This document shows, in pieces, positions 52,039 through 59,328 of a DNA stretch of 64,000 nt; position 1 is the first letter of the stretch, and each line of letters opens with the position of its first letter. Location of the stretch: the NCBI GenBank assembly GCA_965214945.1, contig OZ244029.1, positions 1,736,001-1,800,000 of the forward strand, given 5' to 3'. The notes beneath the pieces are model-generated. The model was given only the letters and a program-made list of their open reading frames with translations, had not been told where the DNA came from and did no database searches. Source of the stretch: JAAXHB01 sp965214945 (GTDB taxonomy: Bacteria > Actinomycetota > Acidimicrobiia > Acidimicrobiales > Aldehydirespiratoraceae). A program made the position numbers and the translations under genes.

Positions 52039-53946
52039 ATGATCCCAACGACCCCAAGCAGAATCCGCGGATCGGCCAGAATCCGCGGATCGGCATCCGC
52101 TCAGCAAGGAGCCCGGCTACCACGCCCATGGCAGGTCGTGGCCACGGTGGTCACGGTGTGCGCCTTGCTGCCGGTGGTCGCAAGCCTCACCGCCGACGCG
52201 ACGCCAGGCCAAGCCGACGCGGCGGCCGAATCGAACCCGGCGTGCACCGGCAACGCCCTGACAGAGTACGGATTCACAGACGTGTCAGCAGGCCACGGCC
52301 ACCGCAATGCCATCAACTGCTTGGCCCATCATCAGATCAGCGTCGGCACCGGCGACGGCACCGTCTACTCGCCCGTCGACCATGTGCTGCGCTGGCAGAT
52401 GGCCCTGTTCATGCTGCGCGCCGCTGACGCTGCCGGAGTGGTGCTCCCGCCCACGGTCGATCAGGGCTTCACCGACATCGGCAGCAAGTCGCAGGTAATA
52501 CGCGACGCAGTCAATCAGCTGGTAACGGCCGAAATGTCGAATGGCCACACCGCAACCGAGTTCAAGCCCGACAAGAAGGTCACCCGTGCGCAGATGGCGT
52601 TGTTCGTGTTGCACTTTCTCGCCAAGGCCTCCGACCGCGTGAGCGTCGACGGTGACGGCGGTGTCGTCGTCCGTGACGACGGAGGGTCGGCGATATCGGC
52701 TGATGACTTCTTCACCGACACCACCGGCCTTTCCTTTGCTGCCAACCAGGCCACGATCGCCCTTTTTGAACTCGGAGTCGCCAACGGCACCGCTCCGGGT
52801 GTCTTTTCTCCCACTGTGCCGGTGACGCGCGCCCAGATGGCCGCGTTCATCACACGTGCGCTGGCGTTTACGAGCGTCCGACCCAAGGCGACCGCGCCTC
52901 GGGCACCGGTGCCGACCACGACGATGCCCCCTCGGCCGAAACCCACAACGATCAGAGTTCCGAACTCCGAGCCCGACGGCATATGCGCCTATGCGATCCC
53001 CAAAGGCACCTACGACTGGGAGTTGTGTGCCTGGCGAGACTACCGCTCCGACAAGAAGTACAACCACTTCGTGTCGGAAAGCCAGGCCCAGTCTCTAGCG
53101 CAGAGAATATGGGACGAGGTGAACACGCCAGGCAAACCCGACAAGCCACCCACGATGGAGATCGTACCCTCCGGCACCGATTGCGCATCCGGCAAAACCA
53201 TCGGCTGCTACATCCCCGACAGACACCACATACGGCGGTTGGATTCCTTCAAGCATGTGCTGCTGCATGATTTGGCGCACGCGCTGATAGCCGACTCTCC
53301 TGAAATTCGTGCCTGTGAGCTCGCTTTCGACTACAATGCCTGCGCGCACGGAGATCTGTTCCGCTGTGTGGCGAACCACCTCTACGTGAAATACGCACAG
53401 ATACCCGATGCAGGCGTTTGCGGCATTGCTCCGGCGACCGACAACGACAATTATTTCACATGGGAGAGCGGTACTGATTCTGAGACTGATCCGCTGACAC
53501 TAGAGTCAACCGAGCAACACTTCGCGTCATTGAAAGCCATTGCTCAAGACAGGCAATGGTCATACTTGACCAGTCCTACTTACCTAACGATACGGTGCAT
53601 CAACAAGACCGAATTGGAAGTTATCTTCTGGGTTGAAAGCGGCCTTCTCTCTGGCATCTTCGATCCTAGCTCTCCCTTTCATAATAGAATACCTGTCGTG
53701 TACAGGTTCGGAACGCGGACTGGTCCCATAGAAGAACCGTGGCTCGAGTCCCAAGAAAATCGGGCAGCATTCCTTCCACAAGAGCTGCTCTCCGCATTTG
53801 TTGATAACCTGCTGGCCTCCGAAGGCGAGCAAATCGTCATGCGCGTCTGGAATTACAATGGGGAAGAGTTCGGCACGTTCGAGTTCGTGTCACGAGGCGT
53901 GGCCCACAATGTGGAACCGGTGCTGGAGTCTTGCCGTTGGCGATAA
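52039..53946 (+). CDS. SLH-domain secreted protein with HDxxH C-terminal domain
   Basis: A 635-residue exported protein from ATG 52039 (GAGAGG eight bases upstream). A signal-anchor lies at about 30-55 (VVATVVTVCALLPVVASLTA). Three S-layer-homology motifs follow (about 75-275: FTDVSAGHGHRNAINCLAHH, the region ending FKPDKKVTRAQMALFVLHF, and GVFSPTVPVTRAQMAAFITR), which normally bind cell-wall polymer. A Thr/Pro linker leads to an unfamiliar C-terminal domain rich in cysteine, with LLHDLAHALI (His410, His414), an HDxxH variant of the zincin HExxH motif. An 18-bp in-frame duplication (RIRGSA) is near the N-terminus. The last about 150 residues have lower-GC codons than neighbours. Confidence 0.82.
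   Translation: MIPTTPSRIRGSARIRGSASAQQGARLPRPWQVVATVVTVCALLPVVASLTADATPGQADAAAESNPACTGNALTEYGFTDVSAGHGHRNAINCLAHHQISVGTGDGTVYSPVDHVLRWQMALFMLRAADAAGVVLPPTVDQGFTDIGSKSQVIRDAVNQLVTAEMSNGHTATEFKPDKKVTRAQMALFVLHFLAKASDRVSVDGDGGVVVRDDGGSAISADDFFTDTTGLSFAANQATIALFELGVANGTAPGVFSPTVPVTRAQMAAFITRALAFTSVRPKATAPRAPVPTTTMPPRPKPTTIRVPNSEPDGICAYAIPKGTYDWELCAWRDYRSDKKYNHFVSESQAQSLAQRIWDEVNTPGKPDKPPTMEIVPSGTDCASGKTIGCYIPDRHHIRRLDSFKHVLLHDLAHALIADSPEIRACELAFDYNACAHGDLFRCVANHLYVKYAQIPDAGVCGIAPATDNDNYFTWESGTDSETDPLTLESTEQHFASLKAIAQDRQWSYLTSPTYLTIRCINKTELEVIFWVESGLLSGIFDPSSPFHNRIPVVYRFGTRTGPIEEPWLESQENRAAFLPQELLSAFVDNLLASEGEQIVMRVWNYNGEEFGTFEFVSRGVAHNVEPVLESCRWR
52060..52095. repeat. 18-bp in-frame duplication near the SLH protein N-terminus
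   Basis: Units agaatccgcggatcggcc and agaatccgcggatcggca, encoding RIRGSA twice. Confidence 0.95.
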
Positions 53947-53973
53947 CCCGGCAACCCGCTTATCCTGCGCGCC

Positions 53974-54867
53974 ATGGCCGGTGCTGCGATGATCAACGCT
54001 GAGATCGTCCACGACGCCGGTGCCGCGCTGGGCGAGGGGTGCGTATGGTCGCCAGTTGAGGAGCTGCTGATCTGGGTCGATATCGACGGGCGGACTGTGC
54101 ACCGCTTCGACCATGCCTCGGCAACACCGGTGAGCGAACAGCACTATGACGACACCGTCGGCAACGCTGCGCCCCGGGCCGGCGGAGGGCTGGCGCTGGG
54201 GCTTGGCGCCGCGGTGGCGCTGACTGACCCAGACGGCGCGGTGGAGCAGGTCATCGAACTTCCCGGCGAGCCGGACTCGAACCGGGCAAACGACGGGGCC
54301 GCCGACCCGTCTGGCCGGCTCTTCCAGGGCACGATGAGCCGCGGCAGCCTGCGAGAGCCGGTCAGCGCGCTCCACCGTGTGGATCCCGACGGCTCGGCCC
54401 GGCGAGTAGTGGACGGGGTCAAGGTCTCCAACGGGATCGGCTGGAACATCGACAACACGGTGATGTACTACATCGACACCCTGACGTTCCGCGTCGACCA
54501 GTTCGACTACGACATCGCTACAGGCGAGATCTCCGAGCGACGGCCTTTCCTCACCTTCGACGGCAGCACCGGCGGGCCGGACGGGATGACCGTGGATTCC
54601 GAGGGCTGCCTGTGGGTGGCGTTCTTCGCGGGCTACCACGTGCAGCGTTTCTCGCCCTCAGGCGAACGGCTAGAAACGGTGGTCACACCAGGCGCGCCGC
54701 AGACGACGTGCTGCTGTTTCGGCGGGCCCGACCTTGACACGCTGTACATCACCACAGCGCGCGAGCGTTTCAACGCACAGCAGGCCGAAGACGAACCGAA
54801 CTCCGGTGCATTGTTCGCCGCTGACGTGGACGCCACAGGGCGGCCAACGAACTTGTTCGCCGGATAG
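53974..54867 (+). CDS. SMP-30/gluconolactonase-family protein
   Basis: Six-bladed propeller lactonase of 297 residues. Metal ligands by family analogy are the glutamate in GAALGEGCVWSP (Glu21), the asparagine in KVSNGIGWN and the aspartate in GGPDGMTVDSEG. It would open sugar-type lactones to acids, which could link to pentose or sugar-acid metabolism. It starts 27 bases after the SLH gene, and SOD follows after 25 bases in a repeat that contains the stop. Confidence 0.9.
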   Translation: MAGAAMINAEIVHDAGAALGEGCVWSPVEELLIWVDIDGRTVHRFDHASATPVSEQHYDDTVGNAAPRAGGGLALGLGAAVALTDPDGAVEQVIELPGEPDSNRANDGAADPSGRLFQGTMSRGSLREPVSALHRVDPDGSARRVVDGVKVSNGIGWNIDNTVMYYIDTLTFRVDQFDYDIATGEISERRPFLTFDGSTGGPDGMTVDSEGCLWVAFFAGYHVQRFSPSGERLETVVTPGAPQTTCCCFGGPDLDTLYITTARERFNAQQAEDEPNSGALFAADVDATGRPTNLFAG

Positions 54868-54891
54868 CAGAGCAACCGGATAGCAGGGCAA
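54860..54891. repeat. 16-bp duplication of the SMP-30 stop before SOD
   Basis: Units ccggatagcagagcaa and ccggatagcagggcaa; each contains the gga-TAG of the SMP-30 C-terminus. SOD ATG follows one base later. Confidence 0.95.
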
Positions 54892-54892
54892 C

Positions 54893-55549
54893 ATGACGAT
54901 CGAGTTAGAACCTCTCCCATACCCGCCCGACGCCCTTGCGCCTCACATCAGCGAGCGCACCATGAGCTTCCACTACGGGCGGCACCACGCCGGCTACGTC
55001 GCGAACGTCAACCGGCTGACAGCCGGCACCGCCCTCGAGAACGCAACTATCGACGACATCGTGCGTAGCGCGGATGCCGGAAGCGGGCTGTTCAACAGCG
55101 CCGCTCAAGCCTGGAACCACACCTTCTACTGGCGCTCGATGGCACCGGACGGAGGCGGGGCGCCCTCGGGCGGGCTTGCCGCAGCTGTCGAGGCCGGATT
55201 CGGTTCGGTCGACGCCTTCGTTGCGGAGTTCATCGCGGCCGCGGTTGCGAAGTTCGGCTCCGGCTGGACTTGGCTGGTGGCATCCGGCACCGGGAGCCCA
55301 GGGTGCCTTAAGCCCGGGTGCCTTAAGCCCGGGTGCCTTAAGCCAAGGCACCTGCAGGTGGTGAGCACCGACGACGCTGACACGCCGCTCCGGCACGGTC
55401 AGACGCCGCTGCTGACTATTGACGTGTGGGAGCACGCCTACTACCTCGACTACCAGAACGCGCGGGCCGCCTACGTGGACGCTTTCGTAGAGCATCTGAT
55501 CAACTGGGAGTTCGCGGCTCGCAACTGGGAGCGGCTCAACCGGGGCTAA
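54893..55549 (+). CDS. Fe/Mn superoxide dismutase
   Basis: Removes superoxide. It is 218 residues. Metal ligands are His27 (FHYGRHHAGY), His76 (AWNHTFYW), Asp177 and His181 (TIDVWEHAYYLDY). The fold is complete, but an insertion of three PGCLK pentapeptides (residues 136-150) lies in the loop after WTWLVASG, before the strand LQVVST. The insert adds three cysteines and is encoded by a 15-bp array. No signal peptide, so cytoplasmic. Iron versus manganese cannot be decided here. Confidence 0.94.
   Translation: MTIELEPLPYPPDALAPHISERTMSFHYGRHHAGYVANVNRLTAGTALENATIDDIVRSADAGSGLFNSAAQAWNHTFYWRSMAPDGGGAPSGGLAAAVEAGFGSVDAFVAEFIAAAVAKFGSGWTWLVASGTGSPGCLKPGCLKPGCLKPRHLQVVSTDDADTPLRHGQTPLLTIDVWEHAYYLDYQNARAAYVDAFVEHLINWEFAARNWERLNRG
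55298..55342. repeat. 15-bp in-frame array inside SOD
   Basis: Units cccgggtgccttaag (first with cca), three copies, encoding PGCLK. Confidence 0.97.
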
Positions 55550-55553
55550 CCCG

Positions 55554-55655
55554 GCAGTCAGATCCGGGCAGTCAGATCCGGATCGACCGCTTCAGATGGG
55601 TCGGATCGACTGTTTCAGAGGCCGACCGTTTCAGAGGCCGACCGTTTCAGATGGG
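55554..55655. repeat. Array between SOD and the dehydrogenase, carrying the latter's stop
   Basis: ggcagtcagatccg doublet, then 16-bp units gaggccgaccgtttca at 55618 and 55634, with variants to their left. On the reverse strand units hold the TGA of the dehydrogenase (atctgaaacggtcgg). Confidence 0.9.
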
Positions 55656-56522
55656 ATCATCGACGAGCAGCTCGATCAGCGAGCTGGTGTCCCAGCGGCC
55701 GCGGCCGCGACGCTGCAGACGGGCGTAGAACTGGTCGATGATCGCCGTGACGGGCAGGGTGGCGCCGATGCGCTCCGCCTCGGCGAAGCAGATAGCGAGG
55801 TCTTTGCGCATCCAGTCGAGCGCGAAGCCGAAGTTGAACTCGCGGCGGGCCATCGTCACGCCGCGGTTAGCCATCTGCCAAGATCCGGCCGCGCCTTGTG
55901 AGATCGTAGAGATCACCCGATCAACATCAAGACCTGCCCTGCGGGCGAAGTCGATTCCCTCGGCCAGCGCCTGCACCAGCCCGGCGATGCATATCTGATT
56001 GACCATCTTGGTGCGCTGCCCTGCACCGGCACCGCCCATCAGCATGACCGTCCGACCGTAGGATCGCATCACTGGCTCGGCCCGCTCGAACACCTCGCGG
56101 TCGCCTCCGCACATGACGGTGAGCACGCCGTTCTCGGCGCCAGCCTGGCCACCCGACACGGGAGCGTCTACGAAGCCGACTCCGCGCTCGGCGGCAGCCT
56201 CGTGCAACTCAGCCGCGAGGTCTGCCGATGCGGTGGTGTGGTCGACCAGAACCGACCCGGCCTTCATCGCTTCTAACACTCCGCCCCTGGCCAGGGTCAC
56301 GGAACGGACATCGTCGTCGTTGCCAACGCACACAAACACAAAATCCGCGCCCGCGGCAGCTTCTGCGGGCCGAGCGACCGTTGATCCGCCGTGCTCGACT
56401 GCCCAAGCTTCGGCTCTTGCAGCCGTGCGGTTGTACACAGTCATATCGTGGCCGGAGGCGGCCAGATGGCCCGCCATGGGATACCCCATCACCCCGAGTC
56501 CCGCGAAAGCGCATCTGGCCAT
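55647..56522 (-). CDS. NAD(P)-dependent oxidoreductase, 3-hydroxyisobutyrate dehydrogenase family
   Basis: A 291-residue beta-hydroxyacid dehydrogenase. Rossmann motif FAGLGVMGYPMAGHL, cofactor stretch VYNRTAARAEAW, substrate motif FVDAPVSGGQAGAENG, and catalytic lysine in RTKMVNQICIAGLVQ. It is a better match to 3-hydroxyisobutyrate/tartronate-semialdehyde reductases than the related gene at 10.3 kb. GAAGGAGA precedes the ATG. It converges on SOD. Confidence 0.92.
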   Translation of the reverse strand: MARCAFAGLGVMGYPMAGHLAASGHDMTVYNRTAARAEAWAVEHGGSTVARPAEAAAGADFVFVCVGNDDDVRSVTLARGGVLEAMKAGSVLVDHTTASADLAAELHEAAAERGVGFVDAPVSGGQAGAENGVLTVMCGGDREVFERAEPVMRSYGRTVMLMGGAGAGQRTKMVNQICIAGLVQALAEGIDFARRAGLDVDRVISTISQGAAGSWQMANRGVTMARREFNFGFALDWMRKDLAICFAEAERIGATLPVTAIIDQFYARLQRRGRGRWDTSSLIELLVDDPI

Positions 56523-56897
56523 GTTCGTCTCCTTCCGCTGCTACGACCATTGATCCACATACTCATTGATCCACATACTCATTGATCCACACACATGGAT
56601 GCATTATCCACCCGCTCCCTATCCACCCGCTCCCTATCCACCCGCTCCACTCGGCTTGGGTCGGGAATAAGGGAAACGGGAATAAGGGGAAATCGGGGGA
56701 GCAATTATCCACCCCTCCTATCCACTCCACCTATCCACCCCACCCCTCCTATCCACCCGCTCCACTCGGTGCTCTGCGCATTGATACGTCCACTACTCCA
56801 ACCACCATTGCTCCAACCACCGATCCACCCGTCGCAGCGCAAGGGCACGCCGCGCCGGCGCTGCTGCAGGTCGGTGCAGATCGCTTCGGCTGTGGCG
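56523..56897. other. Intergenic region 3' of tRNA-Leu, arrays only
   Basis: 375 bases. Three 16-bp units cattgatccacatact (56548-56595), three 15-bp units tatccacccgctccc (56605-56649), then degenerate tatccacccctcc motifs to about 56765 and a gctccaaccacc doublet. No gene. Confidence 0.8.
56548..56649. repeat. Two adjacent arrays of 16 and 15 bp
   Basis: cattgatccacatact at 56548, 56564 and 56580; tatccacccgctccc at 56605, 56620 and 56635 (third altered at its last base). Confidence 0.95.
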
Positions 56898-56979
56898 TGC
56901 CCGGGGTGGGATTCGAACCCACACGCCTGTTAGGCAGCCCGGTTTAAGCGGGCCGCGTCTGCCATTCCGCCACCCGGGC
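56898..56979 (-). tRNA. tRNA-Leu (TAA)
   Basis: An 82-nt reverse-strand tRNA with a long variable arm. Acceptor GCCCGGG pairs with CCCGGGC, anticodon stem-loop GCCCG-CTTAAAC-CGGGC with anticodon TAA, variable arm TGCCTAACAGGCGT, T-arm GTGGGTTCGAATCCCAC, discriminator A, CCA not encoded. Confidence 0.96.
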
Positions 56980-57434
56980 GTGGTCATGAACTGTAGTAGA
57001 CCCTGTCGCGGTGGAGCCTGTTGCGGGTGAAACCTGTCACAGTGAAGCCTGTAGCGGTGAAGCCTGTTGCGGTCACACGATCCGCGGGACTGGCGCCGCA
57101 GCTACAACGCGAGCTAAGCCGTGAAGCCCTCCGAGGCTAGGCCGCGGATCATCGCCGCGGATCTTCGCTCAGCCGGCCGTTCGCCTTCGAGGCTTCCGTA
57201 GGCCCTGCAGCTCGCGGAGGACAGGCCGATTCGAAGCCAGAGCCACGAAACCGAAAGTCAGCTGTAGAAACTAACGGTCAACCGTACCCACCGCCCGCAG
57301 GCCCTCAAGCCAGCCCGCAGGCCCTCAAGCCCACAGAGGACAGGCCTACAGCCGGCCCACCACATTCGCCGAGGGCTAGGCCGCCAGCACGGGTGTCCAC
57401 CAGAAGACCACGTCACCGCCGGCAAGGCCGAGGG
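56980..57434. other. Intergenic region upstream of tRNA-Leu
   Basis: 455 bases, no gene. Contains a 15-bp array (57009-57069), a gaggctaggccgcgg-like motif near 57131, a ccctcaagccagcccgcagg doublet (about 57298-57335) and a copy of the 3' end of the next gene. Confidence 0.75.
57009..57069. repeat. 15/16-bp array, four units
   Basis: Unit cggtgaagcctgttg with variants. Confidence 0.9.
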
Positions 57435-57451
57435 CTAGGCCGCCAGCACGG
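57368..57451. repeat. 25-bp spaced duplication of a gene 3' end
   Basis: Identical 25-bp copies at 57368-57392 and 57427-57451; the second holds the codons for VLAA and the TAG stop of the small protein gene. Confidence 0.93.
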
Positions 57452-57767
57452 TTTCGCTGCTGTGCTCCCGTTGTGGAGCGCTGGTGTCGATGGCTAGCCA
57501 CAGCGCGGCGCGTATGCGGTCGGCACGGACACCGCTCAGGCGGTTGGCGACGACGACGCCCTCGATCATGTCGGCGGCCACCGCGCTCTGAGGCCGGCCC
57601 CTCAGTCGCACCGCCACAAGAGGCGACCCGGCGCGGCGGCGGATCGACCGGTTGAGGTCAGCCCGCCCGGGCGGGCTGGCGAAGGTCGGCACGACCAGGC
57701 CCCGGAGCCGAGCCGCTCGGCACAGGCTGCAGGCCAGCTCCGCGAACTCAAGTGAAGTGGTTGCCAT
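57435..57767 (-). CDS. Conserved-looking hypothetical small protein
   Basis: 110 residues from ATG 57767, basic, with no family I can name. The composition is normal coding (LEFAELACSLCRAARLRGL, VVPTFASPPGRADLNRSIRR, VVANRLSGVRADRIRAALW). It is divergent from the RecB/Cas4-like nuclease. Its start ATGGCAACCACT resembles the units of the nearby 17-bp array (ATGGCAAGCACT), so the array may derive from it. The function is unknown. Confidence 0.55.
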   Translation of the reverse strand: MATTSLEFAELACSLCRAARLRGLVVPTFASPPGRADLNRSIRRRAGSPLVAVRLRGRPQSAVAADMIEGVVVANRLSGVRADRIRAALWLAIDTSAPQREHSSETVLAA

Positions 57768-57790
57768 GAGCAAGATCATGGCTCTGGAGT

Positions 57791-57841
57791 GTGACAGTGC
57801 TTGCCATGTAACAGTGCTTGCCATATGACAGTGCTTGCGGG
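57791..57841. repeat. 17-bp start-like array upstream of the small protein gene
   Basis: Units gtgacagtgcttgccat, gtaacagtgcttgccat and a diverged third. On the reverse strand two units begin ATGGCAAGCACTGT. Confidence 0.94.
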
Positions 57842-57971
57842 TCGGCTTGCGCGTCGCTGCGATGAGCAAGAGACTGAACAATCAGAATCTCGCGCCAACT
57901 TGAGCTTATATCAATGAAAGATACTAATATGTTAAGCTATTTAATGGAAACTCTGGAAATTACTGGCAACT

Positions 57972-57997
57972 CTGGAATTTCAGGCCTGAAATTCCAG
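57972..57997. other. 26-bp perfect palindrome
   Basis: Half-site ctggaatttcagg followed at once by its reverse complement, with no loop. It is flanked on the left by a partial direct copy of the half-site (ctggaaattactgg). It could be an operator or a duplication-inversion scar. Confidence 0.88.
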
Positions 57998-58001
57998 GCT
58001 G

Positions 58002-58058
58002 GGAGTCTGCTGGAATCGAGTCTGCTGGAATCGAGCAGGCTGGGAGTCTGCTGGAATC
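58002..58058. repeat. gagtctgctggaatc array
   Basis: Three units of gagtctgctggaatc, with gcaggctgg between the second and third. Confidence 0.9.
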
Positions 58059-58080
58059 GCCTCGATTGTAGCCCTGATGA

Positions 58081-58185
58081 CACGGTGAGGCCCGGTCACA
58101 CGGTGAGGCCCCGGTGACATGGTTATCCCGGTGACATGGTTACCGGTGACATGGTTAACAGTGAGGCTCCAGTGACATGGTTAGC
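58081..58185. repeat. cggtgaggcc and ccggtgacatggtta arrays before the nuclease
   Basis: Two cacggtgaggccc units, then four units of ccggtgacatggttat type (last one cagtgacatggttagc). Both unit types contain GTGA. Confidence 0.9.
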
Positions 58186-58190
58186 AGATC

Positions 58191-59270
58191 GTGGTGGCTT
58201 ATACCCCAACTCAACAACAGGTGATCGACGTGCTCGGCGGGTCACCCACGGAGCATCCCGAGTTCGACTGGGACCTGCGCCGGAAGCTTCGCTCAGAGCT
58301 AGAGCGAGGGATTGCGCCGTTGGCAGACGCAATCAGCTCGGGAGCGTTCGGAGACAACGGCCTGTTCATCGGCAAGCACAACCTGGCGGCGGCGCTGGGA
58401 TGTGAGAAGAAGTTCCTGGCCGAATGGACCAAGCTGTTCGAGTGGTCGCCCCCACTAGCCCGCGGCACCATCAGCCACAAGGCCATCGAGCTGGCGATGA
58501 ACTGGCGCGTCCCCGGCAGCCCGCTCGAGTTCGTGGACGAAGCCATGGAGAGACTGGCCGACAGCGACCGCGGCATCGGCGGCTACCTCCGAACGTGCTC
58601 CGACGTGGATTGGGCCGAACTCCGCTCTGAATCCAACGAACGCGTGACGAAGTTCCTGGAGTGCTTTCCGCCGCTCAAGAAGGCCTGGATTCCGGTGCTG
58701 GAGGCGAGGCTGAGGCTGGAAGCGCCCCAGCACAGTACAGAAGCCATGAGACGTCGGCCAGAGCTGCTGAAGCGGCGCGTCGTGCTGTCGGGAAAGCCAG
58801 ACCTGATGCTGGGGAAACTCCGGACTCGCCGAAGCCCCGACGGTGCGAAGGGCGCGCAGGCTGTGGGAGCTGGCAAGGTCATCGCAGCGGGCAAGGTCAT
58901 CATTGATTTCAAGACTGGCGGCTTCTCGCCGGTGCATCGAGAAGACCTGCGCTTCTACGCATTGTTGGAGGCCGTGCGCCTCGGCGCGCCGCCGCGCAAG
59001 GTGGCCACTTACTACCTCGACTCGGGTGACCTCCATTCTGAGGACGTGACCGTCGATGTGCTCCAGGCCGCGTTAAGGCGAGTGATCGCGGGTGTCACCC
59101 GGTGCGTGGAGCTGATCACAGAGCAGCCCGAGCCGACGATCAGACCCGGGCCTGCCTGCAGATGGTGCCTCGTTTCGGCCGGCTGCGAAGAGGGCCTCAT
59201 ATACCTAGATGCCCGGTCCGGCGATAACAAGGCGGCACACGCAGCACACGCGGCACGCGGCGCCTGGTGA
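58191..59270 (+). CDS. RecB/Cas4-like PD-(D/E)XK nuclease with putative Fe-S cluster
   Basis: A 359-residue nuclease-fold protein. The active-site motifs are His96 in ARGTISHKAIEL, Asp204 in VVLSGKPDLMLG, and Asp239-Lys241 in VIIDFKTGG. Cys71 (LGCEKKF) together with Cys323, Cys326 and Cys332 (PACRWCLVSAGCEEG) matches the one-plus-three cysteine pattern of the 4Fe-4S cluster in AddB/Cas4/RecB-type nucleases. An in-frame duplication (GKVI, AAGKVI) lies just before the DxK motif. There are no CRISPR genes nearby, so a repair or housekeeping role is more likely. The tail (AHAAHAARGAW) is repeat-like. Start GTG 58191 or 58194. Confidence 0.84.
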   Translation: MVAYTPTQQQVIDVLGGSPTEHPEFDWDLRRKLRSELERGIAPLADAISSGAFGDNGLFIGKHNLAAALGCEKKFLAEWTKLFEWSPPLARGTISHKAIELAMNWRVPGSPLEFVDEAMERLADSDRGIGGYLRTCSDVDWAELRSESNERVTKFLECFPPLKKAWIPVLEARLRLEAPQHSTEAMRRRPELLKRRVVLSGKPDLMLGKLRTRRSPDGAKGAQAVGAGKVIAAGKVIIDFKTGGFSPVHREDLRFYALLEAVRLGAPPRKVATYYLDSGDLHSEDVTVDVLQAALRRVIAGVTRCVELITEQPEPTIRPGPACRWCLVSAGCEEGLIYLDARSGDNKAAHAAHAARGAW

Positions 59271-59328
59271 CAGCGGCCCCACGTGACAGCGGCGCCAGGT
59301 GGCAGCGGCGACTGAAGCCGAAGTACAT

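Larger units (their letters stand above)
57768..58190. other. Divergent region with palindrome, AT-rich patch and arrays
   Basis: 423 bases upstream of both the small protein and the nuclease. It holds the 57791-57841 array, an AT-rich stretch (about 57895-57960), a 26-bp perfect palindrome, and two further arrays up to the nuclease start. No gene. Confidence 0.75.
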
